In this document: one piece after another, positions 22,600 through 33,786 of the stretch
How the letters are laid out: each line of letters opens with the position of its first letter
Position numbering within the stretch: position 1 is the first letter of the stretch
NCBI GenBank assembly: GCA_033085395.1
Contig: JANQBS010000088.1
Location: 87,839 to 151,838, forward strand
Reading direction: 5' to 3'
From: Xanthoparmelia taractica
Taxonomy: Eukaryota > Ascomycota > Lecanoromycetes > Lecanorales > Parmeliaceae
Length of the DNA: 64,000 bases
Notes under the pieces: generated by a model
What the model saw: the letters and a program-made list of their open reading frames with translations, nothing else
What the model was told of the DNA's origin: nothing
Database searches by the model: none
Position numbers and translations under genes: made by a program

Positions 22600-25500
22600 T
22601 GCGGCAGGAGACTTACGAGTGCGGAAAGATGCTTGTGCAGAGGACAAGCCCTGATTAGCGTTGTACGTGTATGCTAGAAGAGTCTATAAACCAGATGACA
22701 TGTACCTTGGAAGACCATCTGTGGGCTTTCAAGCGGCAGATGACATGACTATCTGCAAATATTGTTGCAACAGGACATGAGAGCACCAATGAGAGACCAG
22801 AGAATTTGACGCAGTCCTCATTCCCATGTTTGAACTGTGCTCACGGGCCAGACCAATCAGCCATCCGCAGGCCAGCGTGCAAGGCCGTCACGCTAGCTGT
22901 GCAACTGGGACGAATCCCAAGCAGGGTAATCCGGGTCTGTTGCGCACATTTTTGCTTCTGAATTTCATCAAGAAGATGGTGAGGCCCTTTACATCGTCTG
23001 GTGGTGGCGTGTCGTTGACGAAGATCGTCGTTTAAGGCCAGCACTAGATTTCTAGCGCGCGGCGGCGGCATCAACCTTGATCTTATGATAGATACCTTGT
23101 AGCTCGACTCTTCTCCTCCTTTGCACCCGTATGGCCTAGCTCTTGAGTCGCGAGAGCTTTGTGCCCAGAGACCTGTGTCTCCCTCGTGGCACCCTGTAAT
23201 CCATTCATCGTCGCGCACCATCATCCAAGTTTTCAGTGATCCCTCCCTGTAGGCTCAAGTAGTCTTCGAATATTTGCGTCAAAAAATTGATTGCCCGTCC
23301 AGTGCACGACGATGACGGATCCAAGCTTATTAGCGGCTGCATCGATATGACTGTGTCCCGAATGTCTTAGGCATGCGCAAGGTGTCTTCAAACGTGAGCA
23401 TAGCTGTTGAGCGTCTTGTCGACCGGGTGCCCATCTCGGATAAAATTGTTGTTCTATGCTCTCGCAATGATTAGCACGTCTGGCATACAATATGCATCGG
23501 GTTTGAGCGTTGACAACATCATTTTGGCGAGAAACAGGATCCCACGTATGCCTTCAACGCTTTAATTCTTCGTCGGATTAGTATTCCCTGTAACTGATTG
23601 AAATACAGGCGTTGCCTTATACTTTGATTTGGCTATTTTTCGAGAGCATAGACAACTCTTAGGAAAATTGTCAGCCTGGATGCCAAAGATGAGAAATGAG
23701 AGCGTTGTGATCTGCAAGATCGATGTTGCGCCTAAAGCGCATCAATAGCGGCAAAGTGGGAGATTGCTGCATGATGCACGAAGATGCATGAGTTATACGC
23801 GCGTGCTGTCATTTTTTACTCGCAAAATCATCTAACAGCATAGTGTTACTAAGACAGAATGAATTGCTGACCTGATTGTTCTTGGAAAAGTGTCTCTCGG
23901 CGCTGATGATTCCAATTCGAGGCTTCAAGAAGATCTCAGAGTACTTAGCGATCCGAACCGCTGTAGCTAGCCTAGTGCAAATTCTATGGTTCTGCAGGGC
24001 ATTTTATTTTGAGTGATCAATGACCAAAAGCAACAGGGCTTAGATCTCCTTGGAGCTGAAGAGCAATTTACACTCGCCTCTTGATCATTACAAGGCAAAA
24101 AAGCTGGGTGTAAAAGAAAATATTGTTGCTTACGGTAACGTTTTCTTGTCTTTTTCGTGCAATCACTGCCTGATTGCCGGATGCCCGCAGGTGCCAACTT
24201 TAGTTGCAAAATCGAACTTTCCATCCTTTCTCTTCTATATGCCCCTTGATGAACCTTCTGCGCTTTTCACCAAAATTGCAGGCTTTTGGCTCCATAAGTC
24301 ATGAAAAGCTTAGAATCAATCTGCTACCGGTAGGGTTTCAGGCTGCAATTTGCACAACGTGCCGACCATTACTCAAGTGGGGGCTGCGAAGGAGGCTGTG
24401 AACGACATGAGGCAGCGCAATGTAACAATTCTAACACCAGATCAAATTGCTACCAAGCTTCTTGGGGTTCGTGTGCGCTTTGGACGAACATTTTGCTCCC
24501 ATAATTGTGCGGAGAAATGCTTCTGTACTGCTATCAGAGCCTCCGGCTGCCTAACTCGCGTTCCAGTAAGCCAGATGCCATGGTTGTGCCAAAAATTATT
24601 AAGGTCAGTCCGTTTGGCTGGATTGCTACTAAGCCTCACGCTCCACGGTTAGTGCTTAATAAATTAACCCGATCACCTGCAGCTTGCACCAGCCATCTTC
24701 TTGTTGCTGGTGAGTCAACCAGTCAGTCATGCTCGTCTCTTTCCCATTAACATCGTTTGTAACTTATGATAGGTGACCATGATTCGATTTGTATCTTGCT
24801 TAGCCCTCTCAAACTTGGAGCTATTACTGAGAAGGCTTCTAAGGTAGATGGTCTAAGCTTTTTTGGGAGAGAAAAATGGTACGCTCTCCATTCAAGACAT
24901 TAACGCAAGCTTCTCACTGCGCCGTCCATTCCACCCTCTGCCTGGTAAGTGCCTGATGACCTTGGCCCCTCCAGTATCTGGCACAAAGATTATACCTCCT
25001 GGAATCTTTGGAGCAGAGTTCAGGCTGTTCGGCCTGCACATGAGGATCAGTGTTTTTCGTCTTGACCGAGATTACTTCTGGTCATCGCAAAGCACACCAG
25101 CCAGCTCCCAACAAAGTTAAAGGTGAACATGGCATTCCTGTGCAGCATTCGCGATAACTACTACCGTGCATCGGCATACGATACGGCCTGCTTGTAGGTT
25201 TTGGGAAAACTCCTGTGCGACGTTTACTTCTAATCCTGAAACAGCAAGTACGTCCAGCCGACCCTTTTCCCATTCGCTACCCTACCTCATAAGACCGAAA
25301 ATATTTCCTTTGCTACCGCCAACCTGCGTCTTATCTACGCTCTCCAAGAGCAAGTACACCAGCGATCCTGCCGTGAGTGGCTACGAAAGTGAAGGGAACA
25401 GCGATATGTTAAACAGCGATTCGTACTGTACCTCAGGGGTTGGAGGTCGTTTGAGATGGAAATGATGTACTATACGATGGATCCATTACTGCGGGCCAGA

Positions 25501-26415
25501 TGAATGGCAACCAGGCCGCTGAAGTTGCTCAAGATCTTGCTGCTAGGCTCCGACAGTACCGCAAATGCGTCCAGCCTCTACAACTCGCTGTCTACGGAAA
25601 TCTGCTACTTCATGCTACACTCCAAACTATGACATCTTTATCAACAACAATCACTCAAGTACTCGAGGCATCTTCCGGATTGAAATAACCCCGGGCTTTA
25701 TGGAGGATCCTTTTACGGACCGAGTGTTTTCTAGATATCTATCGACTATTGTTCATCACAGCCATACAGCAATGCATTCTTTCAGACAGGAGCGAAAAAC
25801 CATCTTCTCCCGCTGGACCCCAACTTGCCCGCTAGGAGTACTGGGAATCCTGCAGTCTCGACCGTTAGTCGTCATCCTTGCTGAGGTATCTCCAAACCTA
25901 TCATACATACGGATCGGTTAAACATACCAGCATAAACGACCCTTTCGGCACCTTCTGGGATGGACCGCTTTTCGACAGGCCCCACTGCCACTTCGAGCTT
26001 CGCGCCAAACGTCGCATCCGTGCTGACAACATACTTCAACAGGAAATCTACACTGTGACGCCTCACCAGGAGCTACGGGCACTCATGTTTCTCTGCACAG
26101 TCCGGCCGCGCTAGTACGCTGTTGTGGGAATGGTGAATCAGTAAGAGTTAAGGTCTTGGTGCATGCATCAATCATACCCTGTACTAGTCTTCTATCCCGA
26201 ATGGCCTTACCAAGCTTTGCCTACATGGACACTGTCACACCCCATCTGTTGGAGGCAGGTGTTGACCATAAGCACAGGAAACCACCACTGGACACTACCA
26301 CCCCACGTGTCTGTCACAGAACCAGTTTGAGAAGGAACATTTCGAGCCACCCGTAGAAACCATTTCCCATGCTAGGAGGCGGGAACGCCAAAATGATGTG
26401 CAAAACCCTCGGCGC
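22600..26415. other. Gene-free region, possibly decayed coding sequence
   Basis: About 3.8 kb with many overlapping short frames and no intact gene. The stretch 24050-26110 has mixed coding-like composition (for example LAPPVSGTKIIPPGIFG at about 24960-25010) broken by stops and frame changes, suggesting an old pseudogene or element relic. I could not identify the source family. Confidence 0.35.
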
Positions 26416-26547
26416 ATGATGCACGACACGCCCGCACCGCCCGTATGCGAAACCTGCGGAAAGGAGTTTAAAACAGATAGTCCGGCGTCCAATGAAAAGG
26501 AAACAAACAGCATGTCACTTTCGCAAAGAGCGGCCCAGTACGGTTGA
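26416..26547 (+). pseudogene. Possible zinc-finger remnant (first half of a C2H2 finger)
   Basis: A 43-codon frame contains CETCGKEFKT, the Cys-pair half of a C2H2 finger (C-x2-C-G-K-x-F), preceded by an Arg-rich stretch. No His pair follows before the stop at 26545-26547. It may be a truncated relative of the C2H2 genes in this window or an unrelated chance match. Confidence 0.3.
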
Positions 26548-28000
26548 TGGGGTAGTTCAAAGCGGACGGGACGGTATATTCTACATATCAAGACCTCCAT
26601 GACCGCGTCAACGAAAGGACACCGGTAGAGGCTTGAGTTTAGATCTCTTTCGCATGAGTGCCATGATGATAGATGAATAATTGCAACTAAATCCGCCGCT
26701 CAACCCATGAATAGCAGGTGGCAACTCGCCAACCCTTGGTACCCGTTTCTCTAAAACTAGACAGCGAGTCTTTCCGGAAAAGGGGAATGAATATTCAGTT
26801 CTATCCTCATAACCCGTTCGCCATTTTGACACGTAGACACTCGGGCCGCCAGGCTTTCCCGTCCGCAGCATTTTCTACCCCATAAGACCCAAAACCTTGT
26901 TCCCGTTTAGTGCGTATCCAGATCTCGAGGAACATCGGGTTAGAGTAAAGTATACGTAACGTAACGTAGCAATGAAGCGTATGTAACCTTGCTTGAACTA
27001 TGTCGACAAGCCATCCATGCACGTATGTCACGGGTTAGACGCCCAAAATTAGAATAGTAGTCACATAGCCCCTTTCCTTGTCTCCAAGCTCAGTGGGCGA
27101 CCAAAGCCGAGCGTTGAAATGAGGGATGGTGATTGGTTGAGGGACCGATAAGAGCGAGATGGCAAAGCACTACAGAAAAAGGAGAAAAGCAAAGGGTGAA
27201 ACGCGAGTTAGGTGTGCGGCAACAGTATTGCGCGAAGAGGTAGGTTATACGATGTAACGATTGGAGAGGAGAGAAGAGAATGTTAAGGCAAGCAAAAATT
27301 GCATCAGGTGAGGATTTGATGTAGGTAGGTAGTAGAACTTATGCACGCCAGAATCCTTCCATGCACGCAGCCGTATGTTCAATAGTCCGTCTGAACGATT
27401 AACATCAATGTTAATTTCGATCATAAAGAAATAATATCGGGAGACAGCCTAATGAGCTTCTGATTGGTTTCCAAAACTCTGGGAGGGGTCTAGGTTGGAG
27501 GGGCGAAACTTGTTATTGTGTACAAGTACCAGTGAACAGTGAAGCAATGCCTATCTCTGGCGTAGTCGTCACCCAAGGTAGCCGGAAGGCTTTTTTCCTT
27601 GCAGGATTCCTAAGTCCGAGGGTTTCTGATTGGACAAAGCGGTTTGGGAGGGAGGACTGGATTATTGTGGCGCTGCTCGTGACTTTTGACAATGGTACGT
27701 TGGGAATTTGACTGAAAGTGGGTCCGTCACATGCAAAGGAGGGAGGGAGGGGTCTCGTATCTACCAAATAAGTTCGTCTTCCCTCTGTTAAACTCTGAGT
27801 TTTGAATGATCAGAGAAGTCCAAGATTCAAGGGGAGATTTGAGCCCTCCCTTCACATAGCTAGAATTTCTCGCATTACTAGAGATCCTCAAATTCCTAGA
27901 GTCTGTCGTTACACAAAAAAAAAAGCCCCACCACCCACCTTCTCCTTACCAACACTTCATCCGACCTCCCATACCCAGCAGCGTCGAAACCCAATCCACG
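26548..28000. other. Gene-free region
   Basis: No gene is supported. GA-rich sequence occurs around 27120-27300. The final 100 bases (27900-28000) become C/A-rich with CCACC words and form the probable leader of the small-protein gene at 28001. Confidence 0.4.
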
Positions 28001-28378
28001 ATGCCGTCAGTTCCACCGCTCCATCCATCAACTAACTGCCCACACAACCCGTCTAACCGCAAATATAGTGACAACCAGAAACACCCCGTCAAACTCACCC
28101 TCGGGGCCCTCCAAGCCAACGATGCCATGCAGAAACCGAGGTCGTCGATGAAGCAGTATGTCTCGAGCAAAGACCCGTACGGCAAGTTCGCTGTGACGGG
28201 TACGTCGGGCCAGAGACTGCGTGAGACGGAAATGGAGTTGAAAGGGAACCAGCGTGGGAGCAATGGAGCGAATGAGAAAGCGTGGTCGTCGAGGAAGGCC
28301 GAAAACAAGGACGGTGGGAAGAAGAAAGTGAAAGACGCTAAGAAGAAGAAGAGGCCGCAGAGGGAGCAGCGAGGATGA
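28001..28378 (+). CDS. Microexon-family small protein, member 3, divergent (104 aa)
   Basis: Exon 1 is ATGCC (28001-28005). The intron (28006-28068, 63 bp) starts GTCAGT, contains two CTAAC words and ends ATATAG. Exon 2 (28069-28378) completes 104 residues. The Trp is replaced by Tyr32 and the HEQ by Y39-G-K, but FAVTGTSGQRLRE aligns with the A-V-x-G-x-x-S-x-R block. The C-terminus is a long Lys/Arg-rich tail (KKKVKDAKKKKRP). The intron length is a multiple of three without stops, so an unspliced transcript would also read through and give a longer protein starting MPSVPPLHP. The shared ATGCC|GTNNGT design favours splicing. Confidence 0.65.
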   Translation: MPSVPPLHPSTNCPHNPSNRKYSDNQKHPVKLTLGALQANDAMQKPRSSMKQYVSSKDPYGKFAVTGTSGQRLRETEMELKGNQRGSNGANEKAWSSRKAENKDGGKKKVKDAKKKKRPQREQRG

Positions 28379-31300
28379 GACGAGCGCCACGGTTTTCTTT
28401 TATTTCTTCTTGTCCTTCATTTTCTCAAAGCAGGGAGGAAATGGTTTCGAGAGAAGGCTTAGACTGCAGGTATGAACTCATGACCAAATGAATTTATGCG
28501 TGCACTGGGCTGCTATTTGTGAACGAGCTCAGCCGCATTCCCTTCCATCATAGAAACTCAGGATGAGAATCAAATCACAACCCCATGTAGCTTTGACTAC
28601 CAAGGCTGCATTACCCCTCACGCTCACAGCAACAACTCAAATAGCGTCAGAGCAAAAGCTGGACGTGATTAAGCCCAAACATTAGCAATAAACGATGGTT
28701 GTGAACTCATTAAGCGTCCAGTGACTTGATTTTCTAGTGCTCCCGCTCGTAGGGACATTAGTGGTTCGTTTTCTGCAATAAGCTTTTTGCTTAGTAAAGC
28801 CGAGCCTGAATTGTACAGGCCTGGTGTAAGAATTGATAAAGTCTGAGAACATCCAAGCAATGGTAACTTCGCGCACCATTAGCCCTCAATCTGTTGCTCC
28901 TGTTCTAGACTCCGCAGTGTGCACAGTGCGGGAACCCACATCGACGTGTGGTTTATATAGGGTATCAGACCTCACCACCATCAATACTTAGATACGACGG
29001 CTCTTTATGGTGATACTTCTTTCTCTTCTAAAAGTAGAAGGGTTCACCACTGGTCAAACCACCCGGTCACCTAGCTCTAGTTCAGCCCTGATTTAGCCGA
29101 ATCAGAGACTTAGGGTAAGGGCTGGTACTAGCGCTGTGCAAGATAGTGGATACCTACTTGCGAATAAGTGGGCATTCGTCTTTGACCAACATTGAAAACA
29201 GGCCTCAGCCTCAGCCTCAGCCTCATCTCCGGTTGGAGCCTCCTGCTTGACCTGACTCTGTTGTCTCCTGAGGTAGGTGTTCAAAGGACCATCATGCAAA
29301 GATGACAAAGTGAGACAGGTCAGCGAGAGGGCACAAGAGGAGAGGATGAATTGCCCTTCCATCCAAGGACCAACCGCTAACACCGCGGTTAAACTCAGAG
29401 CGAAGTCCGGCCCGGTTTCATCGTTTGATTTGCTCGATTTGTGGAACCTATAGGTTTTAAACATCCGTTCCCCAAAAGGGTCGCATGCGTCTCTAGGATG
29501 ACAGGGTCTGACTCGGCCACCACAGCGTGCTAATCGATTGACTAGTGCTGCATGGAAGGCAACTAGAAGCAAGGAACAATGGCGCATGCCTCTTTAATAA
29601 CAAATAAAGCCTCAACCCCCTGAGATTTACGCACGGGCCACGGTAGCATAACGGGGCGCACCTGCAGCAGTAGACCTGCAGTAGGACCAGGGACATACAT
29701 CTTTTGAGGCACTCTCCGCGTATTTTCCGTGTGCCCCGGCACATTTCTTCGTCATGTCAACAGTAAGCTCCCACACTAACGTGTGCTTAGCCCCACGACC
29801 CACACAGTCTTTATTGCGATAGTTCAAGCCACAGCTGAAACTCTTGTTCGCGTACCTGAAAATGCAGAAACCCGTCCTCTGATCATCACCAATCGGGGAC
29901 CCTACTCTTACAATGGATGTGCTAACAGGGTTGAGGGATTGGGCTTAGATAAGGTAATTCGTCGTTCCTTATCTTAAGGGGGTGCATTACGCAAGACTGG
30001 CCAGCAAACGGTAAAAGATGATTTGATCAGAGTTGTATCGAACGGAGAGGGAATTCTGTACGATTGGGGTTGGTGGACAGGCCGTTAACTTGCTCACAGT
30101 GTATAGTGACTATAGCCGGAAAGTTGTTTTAGAGAGAAGCGAGAAGAAGGTAGATGCAAGGTATGAACCGATTGGATGAGGCCGTCTTGGTCAGCTGCGC
30201 CACGATGATGCAAGTCATTGGTTACATTTTTGCCCGTGACGATAGGAAAGTAGGGTCGATCTATCGAGGCTCCGTCACGAGTTGCCAAGTGTGCCACATC
30301 TTCTGCCACACTTTCCCACCATTTTTCTGCCGTAGCACCCATATGCCTCAGCGAATAATGTTCGAGTGCTCAGCCACAACAGTCCGTCCCCGCAAAATGC
30401 CGATCTTCAATGTACTTCGTATGTTTTCCATTTTGAAGCCAACCATTGATTCTAGAGCAATGAGTCGAGCCAACATTGTGCAAATTAATGAAATTCTTTG
30501 TTGTCATATCCGTGACCGCCCGTCTGACACATAATGACTGATGAGGAAGCGTTGAGCCATGATCCAGTACGGAGGTGGGAGGGAGACACCATAAAGTCCT
30601 GGACAGCGCTAGTACTAGCCCTAACCCTAGTCTCGAAAGAGGATACCGTAACGAAGACCTCATAGTCTTTCCTTAGGGGCGCTTATAGGTACCATAGGCA
30701 CAGCTCCGAATGAGATATAAGCGACAACCTTTCCAGGTGAGGCGTTATCCGAGATCTTGGCACAGAAGCCTTGACGTCCAGGACTTGGTGTCTCCCTCCG
30801 TACATGATCTTCCCCAACAGGCAGGTGCATTGAGCGTCCCCTGCCAACATTTCTATTCGCTGCGCCCTACCGTATCATGCCAATCAAAGCGTACAAAGCG
30901 ATTAGTTGTCAATGCGACTCTTGAGCCCGCCATAACTGAACCGGTCTTGATGTAGAAAGGGCACGCGAACGGATCTAATCATTCCGGGAGAGACCTCCCC
31001 TACCAAAAAAAGGAGGTTTCGGCCACATCATCAAGTGCGCCTCGCCTTTAGTACCCTAATCATGATCATGCAGTGATGGAGCCGGTTTTCTTAATAAAGA
31101 TGCACGGGACGGGATGTAATCGTTCCCGGTGGTTTCCGCCTAGCGTGCTTTATCTTTACGACTTGATCAAAATCCTGCAATATGCTGGGGAAATCGAAGA
31201 ATGATTAGACAGCAAGGGCGGTGCTCTGTGCAGAAGCGGGAAGCACAGCAGCAAAAAGGATTGCCAATTGCTGCGGAAGGCTACCTCACCTAGCCTCGGT

Positions 31301-32290
31301 TAAGGATCGGAATATTTCGCATGGAAAACAGTTGGCGGAAGGAATTTCTTTCGCTGTCCACAATTAGCGCCCGTTAATCGTACATTAATTAATTCCCGCA
31401 GCTTCGGACTCGGAATACGTACATAATTTGCCGAAACAAGAAAAGACCGCGAGATTGGCTTGCATCTTTATCATTGTTTCTTTTTGTGCTGCGCACCTAG
31501 AGGAGGTACACCTGTAACCTTAGAGTAACGCTTCTAGCGGACCAGTAGCGTCACCGTCAGAAAATGCGAACCGTACTGGGCTACCTATTATATAGCGCCT
31601 CTGCTAAATTTGGGGCTTGATCTACCCAATCCTCACCTACCAACTCTTCCGCAATCCTTTCTTTCCTGTCTATCGTGCATGCAGTCATATGCAAGCATGC
31701 AGAATCATTCTTTGCCGCACAGACCGCCGACGTGGGCCGGTATAGAGGGTAAGCATGAAAGACTCAAGGCGCTTTTAAGGCAAAAGGCTGCGAGGGAGTA
31801 GTGGAATAATCAATTGGCAATCGCTGGCTTTCCAAACAAAGAAAAACATGATTTCAGCGTAAGGGTCCTGTATTAGCCAGGAAGCCTCAGGATTTTAGAT
31901 TCATGTACTCTCTGTGGTTCCGGTCTCCGTCCAATGAAGGCCGCGAGGAGGGTCTCAAAGTATTTGGAGCTCTAGGGTGTTGGGGCAGAGTCGCTATGCT
32001 GCATCGCATCAGCAGTCTTCTTCTGTGTCAATCTTCGTATAAATTATCTCGAGCCCGCCCCATTCTACTTGACCTTTCTGTAATATTTCGGTAAACTCAT
32101 TGCCATCAAGAAAGCGACCAGCATTGGCCCAAGCTGAATCCTCATTACCACTATCCACCCTCAATACGTTGTCGCTACCCTCATTACCTTTGTGTTGACA
32201 ACCTATCACAAGATCCGCGCAAGACCGTCAATTAAAACAGTCTTTTCGCCTTTGGCGACTTTTCAGGGTCGTCAAGAAATAACCATCGAC
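28379..32290. other. Long gene-free region
   Basis: About 3.9 kb without a supported gene. Near 29070-29125 is a short palindromic patch around GATTTAGCCGAATC resembling one near 12590. A GAGGCT/AGCCTC triplet-type repeat sits at 29206-29226 inside a 161-codon minus-strand frame (29102-29587) with no known motif. The 126-codon frame at 30154-30534 also lacks recognisable features. Confidence 0.4.
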
Positions 32291-32554
32291 ATGCCGTTCG
32301 TCATCGCAACATCGCTTCTCTTACGTAAGACTGACGAAACTCATTTGAGCAGGAATAGCAAAGACCATCCTCAGCAAGTCTCCTCTGCCGCTTCATCCTC
32401 TACGAAGCTCAGCAAACCCCAGCTGCGATCCTGGCTCAAAAAGACAGAAACGCATGAGCAGATGGCGGTAGGACAGAAGACATCTCGATCTTTTGCGAAG
32501 ACCATGCACCTACTTGAAGAGACGGAAAGGAAGCTTGAGAGGGACTTCAAGTGA
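32291..32554 (+). CDS. Microexon-family small protein, member 4 (68 aa)
   Basis: Exon 1 is ATGCC (32291-32295). The intron (32296-32352, 57 bp) starts GTTCGT, carries GACTGAC as a branch-like site and ends TGAGCAG. Exon 2 (32353-32554) completes 68 residues. W29, then H36-E-Q-M-A-V-G, a TSRSFAK motif and the helix LLEETERKLE are all present. The N-terminal 25 residues are Ser/Gln-rich and probably disordered. Length and spacing equal those of members 1 and 8. The intron is also open in frame, so an unspliced product starting MPFVIAT is a formal alternative. Confidence 0.75.
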   Translation: MPFVIATSLLLRKTDETHLSRNSKDHPQQVSSAASSSTKLSKPQLRSWLKKTETHEQMAVGQKTSRSFAKTMHLLEETERKLERDFK

Positions 32555-33387
32555 TACGCTAGAGAGCGAGAATGTGGCACTAGATATAGAACGGATGTGG
32601 ATGGAAAGGCAAGGGCAATCGAAGGCTGAGCATGGTATAAAGGGGGATTTGCATGATAAGACGGGGCAAAGGAATACGATGTAAAAGGAAGGCATACCGC
32701 TCATGTTACACAATGAATATGACCAATGCAGAACCTTCGGGTCAAATGGGGTGAGATGAGATTGCCACCCAGATTGGCCGTGCGCGACGCGCTAATGATA
32801 GTGAGTCGTACGCGCATTCTTGGCACCATATACCCATGATTGATGTAGACACACTGCCTAGTGATGACCACGTGGGTATCCTAGATAATGCACCACATTG
32901 GTAAGCTAAGCCACAGAAAGTAGGCATTGTCGTACCTTGAAAGCTGATGCTGCGGAAGGAGCCAGTGGGCCTAGCCTCTGGCCTCAAAGTTAGCAATCGT
33001 TGCAAAGGAGTCAGCCCTTCTGTCCGGAATGGATCAGGCTACGCACCAAGGCAAGGCGAAATATATTCATGATGTTCTTCCCAAGGCTGAACAAATATTT
33101 AGATTTGCAAACAGCGTCAGCGGCCGATGTTGGCAATTTTAGCCTAACTCTGAATACCGATGTTTAGCCGTCATTATGTGCTGTTCTTTCAACCGACTTG
33201 GTGCTTGCCAAATTTAAAGTATTGACTTCAAACTCAAGTATATAGAAGAGGAGACTCTAAGCTATCTATAAAGGTTTATTCTAAGGAATTTGACGGGGTT
33301 TCCGTGACGACAACTTACTGCGAAGAAAGAGCTTTTTTGGATGTTCTTAGCTCAGCAAATGTAGGCGAGGCTCAGTATTCAGACTTT
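32555..33387. other. Gene-free region
   Basis: No gene is supported. Ordinary intergenic sequence downstream of member 4 up to the target-site duplication of the inverted-repeat element at 33397. Confidence 0.4.
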
Positions 33388-33786
33388 TAACACCCCGGGC
33401 ATACAGCTCGACAGCGGTAGACTAAAACTCGGTAGAGATAGAAATATGTAAAGCATATGCGACTTATCGAGGGTAGAACGGGAATTTCGAGGCTTATACT
33501 CAGCATATGTATATAGAAATACGATATATCTAACCCTAACCCTTCTAACCTAAGCCCTAGCCTATCAGCCTTCGACGACCCTTCGAGGGCTCCTATCGAA
33601 AGGGGCCTCCATTCTAATCCCAATAATTGAACATATACTTAGCATATTATAGAGGTATAACGCATATATTTAGCATAAGCGTAGATCTCATCGGGGGTAG
33701 AAGTGGATATGCTCAGCATATGCAAAATTTCTAACCCCTGCCGAACTTTAGTCTATCCCTGCCGAGCTGTAACCCCATAACACCCC
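33388..33786. mobile_element. 381-bp inverted-repeat element (MITE-like) with 9-bp target duplication
   Basis: The element spans 33397-33777. Its left end, beginning GGGCATACAGCTCG, is matched in inverted orientation by the right end (complement reads GGGGTTACAGCTCG). Similarity continues for about 49 bases through TAGACTAAA and TAGAAAT words. TAACACCCC flanks it on both sides (33388-33396 and 33778-33786). The interior is non-coding, with recurring AGCATAT words and a short CCCTAACCC patch. A 9-bp duplication with long terminal repeats would suit a Mutator-like element, while an 8-bp reading would suit hAT. The class is not certain. A near-identical left end recurs at 63830. Confidence 0.7.

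Noticed and set aside
24400..24415. Minus-strand ATGTC|GTTCAC, near-match to the microexon start
   Set aside because: The downstream sequence has no HEQ or Ser/Arg motif in any frame and the donor is poor.
27655..27690. Minus-strand SHEQ-coding sequence, like the family core
   Set aside because: No Trp at the right spacing, no Ser/Arg block and no ATGCC|GT signature upstream.
33525..33550. Telomere-like CCCTAACCC patch
   Set aside because: Only about two units, inside the inverted-repeat element. Too short to call an interstitial telomere.
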